From JAAYBQ01 sp035403465 (GTDB taxonomy: Bacteria > Spirochaetota > UBA4802 > UBA5550): 64,000 bases of DNA. This document shows positions 1-9,295 of this stretch, one piece after another. Numbering within the stretch: position 1 is the first letter of the stretch; each line of letters starts with the position of its first letter. Location of the stretch: positions 17,181 to 81,180 of the forward strand of contig DAONFG010000009.1 of assembly GCA_035403465.1 (NCBI GenBank), read 5' to 3'. Made by a program: the position numbers and the translations under genes. Below the pieces are notes generated by a model. The model saw only the letters and a program-made list of their open reading frames with translations, searched no databases and had not been told where the DNA came from.

Positions 1-2
1 CA

Positions 3-1115
3 GAAGGCCACCCGGACAAGATTGCGGACCAGATTTCTGATGCCATTCTTGACGCGCACATTTCCGGTGACAAAGATTCGCGGGTCGCACTTGAAACACT
101 TGTAACCACAAACAGGATCATCCTTGCCGGTGAAATAACCTCGGCTGTAAGCGTGGATTACGAAAAAATCGCAAGGGAAACCGTTAAAGAGATCGGCTAC
201 AATGACCCGGATATAGGGTTTGATTATAAAAACTGTGAAGTCCAGATTTATGTTCATGCCCAGTCCCAGGATATATCACAGGGCGTTACCGAGGGCGAGG
301 GTCTTTTCAAGGAGCAGGGAGCAGGAGACCAGGGGATGATGTTCGGATTTGCAGTTGCCGAAACTCCCGAACTTATGCCAATGCCTATTCTTACAGCTCA
401 TAAACTCGTGAAAAAACTTGCACAGCTCAGGAAGAGCGGCGAGCTCGATTTCATCAGGCCTGACGCCAAGTCACAGGTTACAGTTCGTTATGAAAACAAT
501 AAACCCGTTGCGATTGATACAGTTGTAATATCAACACAGCATACACCTGACGTAAGCAATGAAAAAATCCGTGAGTCTGTAATTGAACTTGTAGTGAAAA
601 AAGTTATTCCTGCTGAACTGATCGGCAGGGATATGAAGATATTCATCAATCCAACGGGCCGTTTTGTCATAGGCGGGCCCCACGGCGATACCGGCCTTAC
701 CGGCAGAAAGATCATTGTTGATACTTACGGCGGAATGGGCAGGCATGGGGGCGGCGCGTTTTCCGGTAAAGACCCGTCCAAGGTCGACAGGTCTGCCGCA
801 TACATGGGCAGGTACATAGCAAAGAATGTTGTTGCAGCAGGTCTTGCCCGCAGATGCGAGGTGCAGCTTGCATATGCTATCGGTGTTGCCGATCCGGTTT
901 CTGTAATGGTCGACACATTCGGTACGGGAACAATTCCCGAGTCTGAAATCGCATCAAGGATCATGAAGACATTCGACATGAAGCCCCTTGGAATAATAAA
1001 GACACTTGACCTGAAGAGACCCCAGTTCCGGGCCACAGCAGCTTACGGCCACTTCGGAAGGGAGGATGAGGGATTCAGGTGGGAGCTCGCAGATAAAAGT
1101 GATTCTTTGAAGTGA
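3..1115 (+). CDS. metK: S-adenosylmethionine synthetase (5' end outside window)
   Basis: Makes S-adenosylmethionine from methionine and ATP in the cytoplasm. The reading frame is open from base 3, and the first visible residues EGHPDKIADQISDA are the start of the family's conserved N-terminal block, so about 15-20 residues lie before the window. A GTG at 153 is internal, not a start. The two family signatures are present: GAGDQGMMFG near base 320 and GGGAFSGKDPSKVDRS near base 750. The visible 370 codons plus the missing start fit the usual length of about 390. The next gene starts just after the stop. Confidence 0.97.
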   Translation, partial: EGHPDKIADQISDAILDAHISGDKDSRVALETLVTTNRIILAGEITSAVSVDYEKIARETVKEIGYNDPDIGFDYKNCEVQIYVHAQSQDISQGVTEGEGLFKEQGAGDQGMMFGFAVAETPELMPMPILTAHKLVKKLAQLRKSGELDFIRPDAKSQVTVRYENNKPVAIDTVVISTQHTPDVSNEKIRESVIELVVKKVIPAELIGRDMKIFINPTGRFVIGGPHGDTGLTGRKIIVDTYGGMGRHGGGAFSGKDPSKVDRSAAYMGRYIAKNVVAAGLARRCEVQLAYAIGVADPVSVMVDTFGTGTIPESEIASRIMKTFDMKPLGIIKTLDLKRPQFRATAAYGHFGREDEGFRWELADKSDSLK

Positions 1116-1147
1116 ATATATCCGGTCTGTTTCTGAAGGTGGATTAT

Positions 1148-2689
1148 ATGCTGAATAATGGCAGAGTAAAACGGAGCCCGCACAGGAAGCTCCGTTTTAC
1201 TTTAAGCAGATGGTTTAAAATATGTGCAGCGGTACTTGCTGCAGTTATTCTTTTTTCTGCGGCGGGTCTGATGGCACAGGATGTTCCTGTTGATGCTGCG
1301 TCAGGTGATGGCGGAACGCCTCTTTATTCCAGCATAAACTTTGACGGCAGGCTGCTCGCGGGTATAAACGGTGATTCTGTGGTTGCGCTCTCTCTTACCC
1401 AGGGGCTGCCCGCTTTTGCCTACCAGCTTAATTCCGATGTTGTCTACACAAACGATTTTCTTGATTACAGCAACTCCAGCTTTATAAAAAATGAAACAGG
1501 ATTTACGGGCGAACTGGGGCTGGGCGATTTCTGGAAGTTTATTCCACAGTTTGAAATCGCCAACAGCACTTATGGCATGTTTGATAATTATTATTCAAGG
1601 GAGAACAAGGACAGTATCAGCTTCAGGCTTAAAACCGAGTATAAACCGAGTCCTGACCGGTGGGACCTGGACCTGAGCTTTGCAAGGTACGATCACAGTC
1701 TCAAGGAAAAAGCCCTTGATGTTATGGACAAGGAAACCTTCTATAAAGGCCAATGCGTTCTGGGAATGGAGTATATCTGGTCCGACGCAAACAAGGCCGG
1801 GTTCATTATTGAGGGAGCGGGTTATAACTATCCTGAACTTTATGATGATGATGCCTATGTCAGCACTGAATTTTATTTCAGTTTTAAGATAACTGAATTC
1901 ATGATGTCGACACTTACTTTTCCCGTGTTCATATGGAACAGGGATGGAACCAACTATTTATACGCAAAGGCGTCAGTGTCATCCATAAACCTGAAAATCG
2001 TATCCCTGGAATTTTTCCATGAGTATACACTTGAGCCGTACAGGCCGGAGGAGTTTCTGGAGCAGCAGAAATATATTCAGCCGCCCCTTGATCTCCATCC
2101 ATCAAAGGTAAATCACTCGGAACTGAAGAGTGTATTTGATTTTGATTTTTCATCAGACAGCAGCTCTGCATTATCCATATCAGCGATGAAGCTTAAACTG
2201 AGCGGCTTTTTTGAAAACAGCAGCGATTTTATCAATTACGATCCACTTCCTGAAAATGTGCTCAGTGCTGAAACGCTTTCTGTAAAATATATCAATGCCA
2301 ACGCGGAATTTGTAACAACTTTCGGTATTCTGGGACAGAAGGTTAATGTCGAATTTACTTACGATTATTACAGGTATTACCCGGGCAATCCGGATATTAA
2401 CATAACGTACAGGCCGGAAAATACTTTCGGGTTTAACCTGGTTCTGACCGGTTCTATTATGGAGATTAACTGGAGTAATACTTACAGGGATGAGGTTTAT
2501 ACAGCTCCCCTGGAAGATAATAAGCTTGACGCGGTTTTATCGGGATCTCTGGATATTCATGTTAAGGTTTATGAAACCTTCTACATAGATTCAAGAATTA
2601 ATAATCTTTATAATAAAAAATACTCCTACAGAGAGGGATACCCTGAGCCTGGTGTGCAGTATTATTTCGGACTGAGAATGATGATCTGA
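1148..2689 (+). CDS. Outer-membrane beta-barrel protein, TonB-receptor-like C-terminus
   Basis: A 513-residue exported protein. A basic N-terminus is followed by a hydrophobic signal segment ending near GLMAQ. The rest is rich in alternating aromatic and polar strands. The end, with RINNLYNKKYSYREGYPEPG and then YYFGLRMMI, reads like the last two strands of TonB-dependent receptors, but no plug domain is visible and the protein is shorter than a full receptor. The ATG at 1148 is chosen because GAAGGTGG lies about 6 bases before it; an in-frame GTG at 1112 overlaps the metK stop. A 13-bp hairpin lies inside codons 7-18. Substrate unknown. Confidence 0.75.
   Translation: MLNNGRVKRSPHRKLRFTLSRWFKICAAVLAAVILFSAAGLMAQDVPVDAASGDGGTPLYSSINFDGRLLAGINGDSVVALSLTQGLPAFAYQLNSDVVYTNDFLDYSNSSFIKNETGFTGELGLGDFWKFIPQFEIANSTYGMFDNYYSRENKDSISFRLKTEYKPSPDRWDLDLSFARYDHSLKEKALDVMDKETFYKGQCVLGMEYIWSDANKAGFIIEGAGYNYPELYDDDAYVSTEFYFSFKITEFMMSTLTFPVFIWNRDGTNYLYAKASVSSINLKIVSLEFFHEYTLEPYRPEEFLEQQKYIQPPLDLHPSKVNHSELKSVFDFDFSSDSSSALSISAMKLKLSGFFENSSDFINYDPLPENVLSAETLSVKYINANAEFVTTFGILGQKVNVEFTYDYYRYYPGNPDINITYRPENTFGFNLVLTGSIMEINWSNTYRDEVYTAPLEDNKLDAVLSGSLDIHVKVYETFYIDSRINNLYNKKYSYREGYPEPGVQYYFGLRMMI
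1165..1201 (+). promoter_or_regulatory. Perfect 13-bp hairpin within the first codons
   Basis: The arms AGTAAAACGGAGC (1165-1177) and GCTCCGTTTTACT (1189-1201) are perfect complements around an 11-base loop, and TTAAG follows. It looks like a terminator or attenuator placed 50 bases after the metK stop, but it is also translated as part of the next gene's N-terminus. Function is inferred. Confidence 0.5.
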
Positions 2690-2768
2690 GGATTTTCCGC
2701 GGATCTGAAAAGTTTTATGCCGGTTTTATGTGATTCAATCAAATCTTGTACTGGAACAGTTATTGATA

Positions 2769-5315
2769 ATGTCAATTTATAAGAAACCTGTAATTATTGC
2801 AGCTTCATTTGTGATAATGCTCCTCTTTTCCACGGGCGCATTCTATCTTCTTTCATCAGAGCCGTCAAAATATGAAAACCGGATTGTAATGAAGATCGAA
2901 ATGGAGGGGCTTGTCAACACTGACAGTGAAGACATTGAAGACAACCTGCAGACAGCCGAGGGATACCCGCTTAAATCCGACGAGGTGCGTGAGGACATAA
3001 AAAAGCTTTTTGCAACCGGAAAGTTCAGCAATGTCTCTGTTGAAATTGATGAGTTTGGTGAAGGTGTGACCATCAGGTTTATCTTTAAGGAGAGACCGGT
3101 TATTGAGAAAATCACCCTCAAGGGAAATGATGAAGTTATCGAAACTGACCTCCTTGACCTGATGATGGTAAAGGAGGGCGAGGTCTACAGGGAGGAACTT
3201 GTTGAACGCAGCCTTGACCGGATGCGTGAAAAGTATGACAGCCAGGGCTATTTTTCCGCTTACATAACCTATAAGACCCGGGAGGGCACTGAAAAAAACA
3301 GCATACTCCTTGATATTATCATCGATGAGGGCGAGGAGATCAAGGTCCAGAAGATAACAATCCTGGGAGCAAATAAAATCTACATAAAAGAACTCAACCA
3401 GCTCATGGAGACCAAGGAGGATTCCCTTTTCACTGACGGCGCTTTTAAGGCCGGCATATACGAGGATGACAAGAGGAAGATTGTCGGCTACTATCAGCAG
3501 GAGGGTTACCTTGATGCGCAGATAGTTGATGAGAAGGTGGAGTACGAATGGGTCGACCCGGATGAAAAGAAGGAGCGCGGTATATTTATAGTCCTGAAAT
3601 TGATTGAGGGCGATAAGTATTATTTTGACGGTCCCTATACGCTGGACATCAAGGCTGGGGAAGGGCAGGTGCTGAGCCTTGAGGAGCTGGATAACATTAA
3701 AAATTCCTTCATGCTGAAAGAGAATGGCGAGATCTTTAATAATTCCAAGTTCCTGAATGATAAAAATTCTATCGGCCTCTATTATGCATCAAAGGGTTAT
3801 ATATTTGCAAGGGTCGTACCGGAAAAGACAGTCACCGAAAAAGAGGTTGAGGTAGACGGTAAAAAGGAGATCAGGAAATACGTTAAAATAAATTTCAAGG
3901 TCGAAGAGGGTAAAAAGGCATACGTTGAACAGATAATCATAAAGGGGAACAAGAAGACCAAGGACAAGGTAATCAGGCGGGAGCTTGCAGTCAAAGAGGG
4001 TGAGATTTTCGACGCCCAGAAGATGCAGATTTCCCGCGAAAAGGTGTATAACCTGGGATTTTTTAAGCAGGTGGATTTTGACGTAAGGCCCGGAACAAAA
4101 GACGGGTACATGAACCTCATTGTCGATGTCGAGGAGCAGCCTTCGGGTACGCTCTCCCTGGGGGGGGGGTACGGCTCAAATGCGGGATTCTCGATCTTCG
4201 CGGATATTACAGAAAATAATTTTCTGGGTAACGGGCAGACCGTGGGTATCAAGTTTGAGTACGGTCCTGAGAAAACATCAATCACTCTCAGTTTCCAGGA
4301 AAGGTGGCTTTTTGATATGCCCATAGGTTTCAGCAGTTCGGTATTTTACTATATTTACAATAAAGAGACCACTTCGATGTTCCCCGAGTCCGACGATACT
4401 GCAACTTACAAACTTCATGGGATAGGGTATTCGCTGGGCCTGAGCTACAGGTACTGGTATTATTTTGTTTCAGGAGCATCGTGGATACATACCTTTAAAA
4501 CATACACTGATCCTTCAGGCAACTGCCCTGACGAAGTGTTCGTGTATGTAGACAGCGGAGGCCAGGAGAAACGGACTTTAAAGTTGTACACATTCATCGA
4601 TTCAAAGAACAACTATCTTAATCCCACCAGCGGGATCAGGACAGGCCTTAGCGTTTCATTCACAGGCGGTCTGCTCCGGGGGGATGACCATTTTATTCAG
4701 TATTCACCTGAATTCTACGCGTACTATTCCCCTTTTCATCTTCCGTTCCTTGAGAATTACCCTACTGCAATCGAGTTAAGGGCCAGCGCCGACTTTATCA
4801 AACCGCCGTTTGGCGGTGCCGGCGGCCAGAATTACGAGGATAACGAATGGGTCGAGAGTGAAGACAGGCTTGAGATTGGCGGACCCGAGACTGTAAGGGG
4901 CTGGGATTATTACGATACTGACCTTCCTGATTCCTGGAGCTATGTGGGACTTTATCACAGAATTTTATACGGTGCAGAGTTCCGGGTGCCTATACATCCC
5001 GAGATGCTGTGGGCTGTTGCTTTCTTTGATGCCGGAGCGCTCTTCTCGGACAAGTTCTGGGAAAGACAGCTGAGTGATACATACAAAGAGTATGTCCAGC
5101 AGGACCTTGCCAGCGGCAGGCTGAAACGCATTAATAATTTTTTTGATACGGACCTTCTGCCCTATTTTATATATTCCTACGGGTTCGGCATCAAGGTGCA
5201 GATCCCGATGATGCCCCTGCGTTTCTGGTTCGGGAAAAAGATGATTTATGACGACGGGTTTAAAACCATAAGCGGTTATAACTTCCAGTTTGGTATAGGC
5301 GACATGAGGTTCTGA
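2769..5315 (+). CDS. bamA: Outer-membrane protein assembly factor BamA
   Basis: Inserts beta-barrel proteins into the outer membrane. The 848-residue product has an N-terminal hydrophobic signal or anchor, then about five POTRA repeats, recognisable from recurring units such as VYREELVERSLDRMREKY and KVIRRELAVKEGEIFDAQK. The C-terminal barrel starts near GGGYGSNAGF and carries the conserved loop-6 motif VRGW at residues 709-712. The ATG at 2769 puts the signal segment right at the start; an in-frame GTG at 2730 would add 13 residues, and neither has a strong ribosome site. A run of ten G lies at 4160-4169. The next gene overlaps the stop by one base, so coupling is likely. Confidence 0.93.
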   Translation: MSIYKKPVIIAASFVIMLLFSTGAFYLLSSEPSKYENRIVMKIEMEGLVNTDSEDIEDNLQTAEGYPLKSDEVREDIKKLFATGKFSNVSVEIDEFGEGVTIRFIFKERPVIEKITLKGNDEVIETDLLDLMMVKEGEVYREELVERSLDRMREKYDSQGYFSAYITYKTREGTEKNSILLDIIIDEGEEIKVQKITILGANKIYIKELNQLMETKEDSLFTDGAFKAGIYEDDKRKIVGYYQQEGYLDAQIVDEKVEYEWVDPDEKKERGIFIVLKLIEGDKYYFDGPYTLDIKAGEGQVLSLEELDNIKNSFMLKENGEIFNNSKFLNDKNSIGLYYASKGYIFARVVPEKTVTEKEVEVDGKKEIRKYVKINFKVEEGKKAYVEQIIIKGNKKTKDKVIRRELAVKEGEIFDAQKMQISREKVYNLGFFKQVDFDVRPGTKDGYMNLIVDVEEQPSGTLSLGGGYGSNAGFSIFADITENNFLGNGQTVGIKFEYGPEKTSITLSFQERWLFDMPIGFSSSVFYYIYNKETTSMFPESDDTATYKLHGIGYSLGLSYRYWYYFVSGASWIHTFKTYTDPSGNCPDEVFVYVDSGGQEKRTLKLYTFIDSKNNYLNPTSGIRTGLSVSFTGGLLRGDDHFIQYSPEFYAYYSPFHLPFLENYPTAIELRASADFIKPPFGGAGGQNYEDNEWVESEDRLEIGGPETVRGWDYYDTDLPDSWSYVGLYHRILYGAEFRVPIHPEMLWAVAFFDAGALFSDKFWERQLSDTYKEYVQQDLASGRLKRINNFFDTDLLPYFIYSYGFGIKVQIPMMPLRFWFGKKMIYDDGFKTISGYNFQFGIGDMRF

Positions 5316-5788
5316 TGCGCCTGGTTCTGTCTTTATACCTGGTGGTCCTGGCTGCTGCGGCATGTTCCGCACCCGTTATCTCTGACGGCGGAAGTGACGG
5401 ATATATAATCCGGTATATTAATATGAATGCAATCTATAATTATGAAGTCTCAAGAAGTAATGAAGCAGTTTCCCTGAAGACTAAAAGAGAAGATATACTT
5501 AAAAAGATACGGTCAAGGGAATCTGTGAGCCCTGGAGATAATGACCGGGAGCTTGAGTATTACAGGTCGGAGCTTGTGAAGCTCGAAGAGTCCGAGAAAA
5601 AGTTAAAGACAGCCATATACGTAAAGATAAAAAAAGCTGTCGAAGCTGTTGCCGAAAGGCATGAAGTTGATTTTATGCTGGGTACGGGCGAGGGTGTTGT
5701 CTATTCGAGGCCCGTGTTTGACCTTACTTCAGAGGTAATCTCGGAGCTTGAAAAAATGAATAAAAATTCCTCCCCGGTCTGGAAGTGA
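5315..5788 (+). CDS. OmpH/Skp-like periplasmic chaperone, probable lipoprotein
   Basis: A 157-residue protein directly after bamA, the usual place for the Skp/OmpH chaperone that carries unfolded outer-membrane proteins. The signal peptide ends in a lipobox, LAAAAC, suggesting a lipid anchor, which is unusual for soluble Skp. A YINMNAIYNYE segment matches the family's start after processing. It is followed by a charged helical stretch (residues about 50-110) and a conserved-style end, EVDFMLGTGEGVVYS, where Skp proteins have a residue pattern linked to their strand core. The ATG overlaps the bamA TGA. Family assignment rests on pattern and position. Confidence 0.75.
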   Translation: MRLVLSLYLVVLAAAACSAPVISDGGSDGYIIRYINMNAIYNYEVSRSNEAVSLKTKREDILKKIRSRESVSPGDNDRELEYYRSELVKLEESEKKLKTAIYVKIKKAVEAVAERHEVDFMLGTGEGVVYSRPVFDLTSEVISELEKMNKNSSPVWK

Positions 5789-6483
5789 TGATGCTGCGAA
5801 TGTACGCTTCAAATAAAATACTTATCACGATACTCTGCTTTATGATTTTCTTTGCAGTTCCGGGATGCAATGCCGGCAGGGAGAGGGCGCTGCAGAATGC
5901 ATTTGCTTCATACAATGGAAGATTTGCCCTTGTTATTGTGAAGAAAGATTTTTCTCTCGCGGTTTATGACAGGGAGATGAAAAGAGTTGCTCTCTACAGG
6001 GTCGGTTTCGGCAGCAACGTTGACATGAAACAGAAGCTCTATGAAGGTGACGACAGGACACCTGAAGGTGTCTACATGATAAATGAGATCCTCAGTATGG
6101 ATGCAGGACGCGAAACTGAATCATACAGAAAACTGATGAAAATGAATGAGATCTATTTCAGGGCTGCTGCGGGGTATCACAGGTATAATAATGTTAAGGA
6201 GGACCTCGGGGATAATGCCTACGGTCCCAGGTTTTTCGGCATTAACTATCCAAATGAAACGGATGTCCAGAGGTATAACAAAGCCCTGGCTGCAGGTTCT
6301 ATCCCTTCTGTTAAGGGTAAAATTCCTGGTCCGGGCTACGGGATTGCTATCCATGGAAATAATGACGAGGAATCGATCGGCGGTCTCTGTTCAAGCGGAT
6401 GTATAAGAATGTACAACAGGGATATTGTTGAACTGGAGAAATATATAACTATTTCAACACCTGTTCTTATTTTCAGCAGGTAG
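5788..6483 (+). CDS. L,D-transpeptidase (YkuD domain) lipoprotein
   Basis: Predicted periplasmic peptidoglycan cross-linking or lipoprotein-linking enzyme. A signal segment ends in the lipobox AVPGC. The YkuD fold begins near VIVKKDFSLAVYDREMKRV. The catalytic block contains HGNNDEE, then SSGCIRMYN, giving the His and the Cys of the conserved HG...S.GC.R motif. A family-typical DDRTPEGVY segment lies upstream. The stop of the previous gene overlaps ATG 5788 (TGATG) with GGAAG just before; a GTG at 5785 and an ATG at 5791 are alternatives. No sign of degeneration. Confidence 0.88.
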   Translation: MMLRMYASNKILITILCFMIFFAVPGCNAGRERALQNAFASYNGRFALVIVKKDFSLAVYDREMKRVALYRVGFGSNVDMKQKLYEGDDRTPEGVYMINEILSMDAGRETESYRKLMKMNEIYFRAAAGYHRYNNVKEDLGDNAYGPRFFGINYPNETDVQRYNKALAAGSIPSVKGKIPGPGYGIAIHGNNDEESIGGLCSSGCIRMYNRDIVELEKYITISTPVLIFSR

Positions 6484-6650
6484 ATCTGACCCGGTTCTGT
6501 CGCGGTTTTGATGCAGCCGGGCCTTGACGTGGGCAATAAATCAGTTGACATAACTCTCTAATTTATTGAGGGTAGTATAAATTATTGTTTTTTCACCGGT
6601 TTTCGGCCGGTTTTGCAATCGCAAGAAAATAAAATCAGAAGGATTATAAT

Positions 6651-6959
6651 ATGTTTGGAACAGCGGCTTATGCACAGGCACAGGGTTCGTCAGGGGCAGC
6701 CGGCGGAGGTATGGGAACAATACTACTCCTTGTGGTAACATTCGCAATTTTTTATTTCCTTTTAATCAGGCCTCAGCAGAAGAAGGAAAAAGAACGTCTG
6801 GCAATGGTTAACAGCATTCAGAAAGGCGATAAGGTGCTGACATCGGGCGGAATGTACGGTGTAGTTCAGAGCGTTAATAATGATGTTGTTGTTCTCAAGG
6901 TGGGCACTAATACAAATATTGAATTTGTCAAGGGAGCCATACAGGCAAAAGTCTCCTGA
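6651..6959 (+). CDS. yajC: Preprotein translocase subunit YajC
   Basis: Small accessory subunit of the SecDF-YajC complex in the inner membrane. The 102 residues comprise a short N-terminus, one membrane segment (about residues 23-40) ending in FLLIRPQQKKEKE, the family hallmark, and a soluble domain with KGDKVLTSGGMYGVV. AGAAGGA lies 11 bases upstream of the ATG. It leads a yajC-hypothetical-secD-secF group. The 167-base gap before it has a TTGACA at 6545, but no well-spaced -10 box was found. Confidence 0.97.
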   Translation: MFGTAAYAQAQGSSGAAGGGMGTILLLVVTFAIFYFLLIRPQQKKEKERLAMVNSIQKGDKVLTSGGMYGVVQSVNNDVVVLKVGTNTNIEFVKGAIQAKVS

Positions 6960-6974
6960 CATGGGAGTTGATTT

Positions 6975-7610
6975 ATGAAGTCGATTATTATACCGGTTGT
7001 AACTGCAGTTTTATGGATTTCGGTTGTTGCGGTAAAAGCGCAGGATAATTCGGCCGGCGATGCTGCTGACCTTTCCGGCGGTTCAGTTGTTGAAGAGGTT
7101 AAAACAGAAACCGGTTCCGGGACTTCGGATAACGGTACTCCGGTGGAAACTGTTAAAGAGGAGAAAGCTGTAGATTCCGGGACTGACAGTACACTGAAGG
7201 TCAGACAGCAGGATAAAAAAAGCAGCGGAAATAAAAATACCGCAGCAAAAAAAGAAACAGTCAGGACGCCTGTTGAAGAGGAAACAACCGGAATACAGAG
7301 CGAACCTTACAGTGGTGATCTGCTGCAGATCAATGAAGGTAATTTTAAATATAAGCGTATTCCGGACATTAAACTTGCTGACACACAGGTTGCCATGGCT
7401 ACTGATCAGGCGGAAAGTGTGTCTGCCGGCAGTGATGAGGAACAGGCCGGGCAGGGATTTCTGGGGATGAGCAAAACCGCTTCAGACGTTGTTGTTAAGG
7501 GCGGAATAATATTATTCATCTTTATTATTTTTATTCTCTACAAATCCCGGATGAAGGCGCCAGGCGGCAGAAAATCCGGGCGGAAAGTTTTGAACAGCTA
7601 CAGGAAATAA
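6975..7610 (+). CDS. Hypothetical single-pass protein between yajC and secD
   Basis: A 211-residue protein not recognised as any named family. It begins with a signal peptide ending near VKAQD. Then comes a long low-complexity region rich in Glu, Lys, Thr and Ser (about residues 22-115), a short conserved-looking patch (LLQINEGNFKYKRIPDIKL), and a membrane helix (about 175-192) before a basic tail. This topology puts the acidic part in the periplasm. It lies between Sec accessory genes with gaps of under 20 bases, which suggests a link to export, but no motif shows what it does. Confidence 0.7.
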   Translation: MKSIIIPVVTAVLWISVVAVKAQDNSAGDAADLSGGSVVEEVKTETGSGTSDNGTPVETVKEEKAVDSGTDSTLKVRQQDKKSSGNKNTAAKKETVRTPVEEETTGIQSEPYSGDLLQINEGNFKYKRIPDIKLADTQVAMATDQAESVSAGSDEEQAGQGFLGMSKTASDVVVKGGIILFIFIIFILYKSRMKAPGGRKSGRKVLNSYRK

Positions 7611-7628
7611 TTTTTTTAGAGGGTCTAA

Positions 7629-9284
7629 ATGACTAAGGGCATGTTTTACAAAACAATTTTTATTATCGCTATTATTGCGCTATCGGTTCTTCTGATACTT
7701 CCTACTGTAGGAACCAAGAAGATGGAGATCACACTCACGGACGCGGCTACTGCCGGAAATATTGAAACTATCAGGAAAAAGTTTTCTGAAGGCGGGTACA
7801 AGTTCACAGAAAAAGGCAAAGTGCTTACTGTTGAGGGCAGAAATATTACTGATGCCATTATGAATGAAATGAAAACATTTGACGGTGTTGCAGATGCGAA
7901 AATTCTGAAGCACTGGGTCGAAAGAGTTTTCCTGGCTAAAAAAATAAATCTCGGGCTTGACCTCCAGGGTGGAATGTATCTTTCCCTCCAGGCGAATTTT
8001 GACGGTATTGAGAAAAAAATAGGACGTACTCTTACCGAAGCAGACAAGACCGAAATTACCCAGCAGGCGCTCGAACTTCTCAGAAACAGGATAGACAAGT
8101 TTGGTGTTTCCGAACCCTCAATAAGGCCAAGGGGTAACGAGGCGATCGAAATCCAGCTTCCGGGTGTTAAGGATCCGGCTGGAGTCAAGAAGGCAATAGG
8201 TACCACAGGAAGTCTTGAATACAGGCTCGTTGATGACAAATATACTGAAGCAGCAGCCATGTGGTTTAAAAATAATTACAAGGATAAACAGATTTCTGAT
8301 GATCCGGAGGCACAGAAGACCCTGCTGGATGAAATATCAAAAGCTGTAGCGCTTCCTGATACTATGGAAATGCTCTTCTTCTGGGAGAGGGACAAAAATA
8401 CTGGTGTTATAAAGCCGTTGTATCCCATGGCTCTGCTGAAAGAGATCGCCGTAAAAGGTACGGATATAAAAGAAGCAACAGTGGACAGGGACGAGATGCA
8501 GCAGATAGTTGTTGCATTCAAGACCACACCGGAAGGTGCAAGTAAATTTGCCCAGGCAACTGCTCCCGAGAATAAAGGTAAGAAGCTGGCAATAGTACTG
8601 GATAACAAAATCAGGAACGCTCCGCATATCAATGAGACAATTTCATCCGGAGCAGGTAATATAAGCGGTGGTTTCGCATATGATGAAGCCATGACCCTCG
8701 CGAGGATTATCAAGGAGGGTGCACTTCCTGTTGACCTGAAAATAGTTGAGGAAAGAACAGTCGGTCCGTCACTGGGACAGGATTCGATAGAAGCCGGCGT
8801 GAAGGCATTTGCCATAGGTCTTATAGGTATATTTATCTTTTCGCTTGCATATTACAAACTGGGCGGTCTGTTTGCTGACATAGGGCTGATACTCAATATC
8901 ATATTTGTACTGGCGATTCTCTCACTCCTGGGTTTTACCCTGACACTGCCGGGTATTGCGGGATTCCTTCTTTCAACAGCAATGGCTGTTGATGCCAATG
9001 TCCTTATCTACGAGAGGATCAAGGAGGAGCTTAAAAAGGGTAAGAGCATCAGGATTGCCATCATAAATGGTTTTGACAGGGCGTTCTGGACAATATTCGA
9101 CTCCAACCTTACAACGCTTCTTGCAGCATTTATCCTGTTCCAGTACGGTACAGGGCCAATCAAGGGATTTGCTGTTACACTCTTTGTGGGTATCATAGTG
9201 AGTATGTTTGTAGCTCTCTATGTGACACGTTTTGTTTACGAGCTGATCTCTCTGAATAAAAAAATGAAGAAACTGAGCTTATAA
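7629..9284 (+). CDS. secD: Protein translocase subunit SecD
   Basis: Membrane component that uses the proton-motive force to help complete protein export. The 551 residues begin with one membrane helix. The large periplasmic region carries INLGLDLQGGMYL, the SecD D1 signature, and LRNRIDKFGVSEPSIRPRG. The C-terminal five-helix bundle includes VDANVLIYERIKEEL, another conserved motif. Length is normal for the family. The ATG at 7629 is preceded by AGAGGG. SecF follows after 11 bases. Confidence 0.97.
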   Translation: MTKGMFYKTIFIIAIIALSVLLILPTVGTKKMEITLTDAATAGNIETIRKKFSEGGYKFTEKGKVLTVEGRNITDAIMNEMKTFDGVADAKILKHWVERVFLAKKINLGLDLQGGMYLSLQANFDGIEKKIGRTLTEADKTEITQQALELLRNRIDKFGVSEPSIRPRGNEAIEIQLPGVKDPAGVKKAIGTTGSLEYRLVDDKYTEAAAMWFKNNYKDKQISDDPEAQKTLLDEISKAVALPDTMEMLFFWERDKNTGVIKPLYPMALLKEIAVKGTDIKEATVDRDEMQQIVVAFKTTPEGASKFAQATAPENKGKKLAIVLDNKIRNAPHINETISSGAGNISGGFAYDEAMTLARIIKEGALPVDLKIVEERTVGPSLGQDSIEAGVKAFAIGLIGIFIFSLAYYKLGGLFADIGLILNIIFVLAILSLLGFTLTLPGIAGFLLSTAMAVDANVLIYERIKEELKKGKSIRIAIINGFDRAFWTIFDSNLTTLLAAFILFQYGTGPIKGFAVTLFVGIIVSMFVALYVTRFVYELISLNKKMKKLSL

Positions 9285-9295
9285 GGAGAAGGATT

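Noticed and set aside
6545..6581. TTGACA followed by TAGTAT/TATAAA before yajC as a promoter
   Set aside because: The spacer is 22 bases or more, well outside the usual 16-18.
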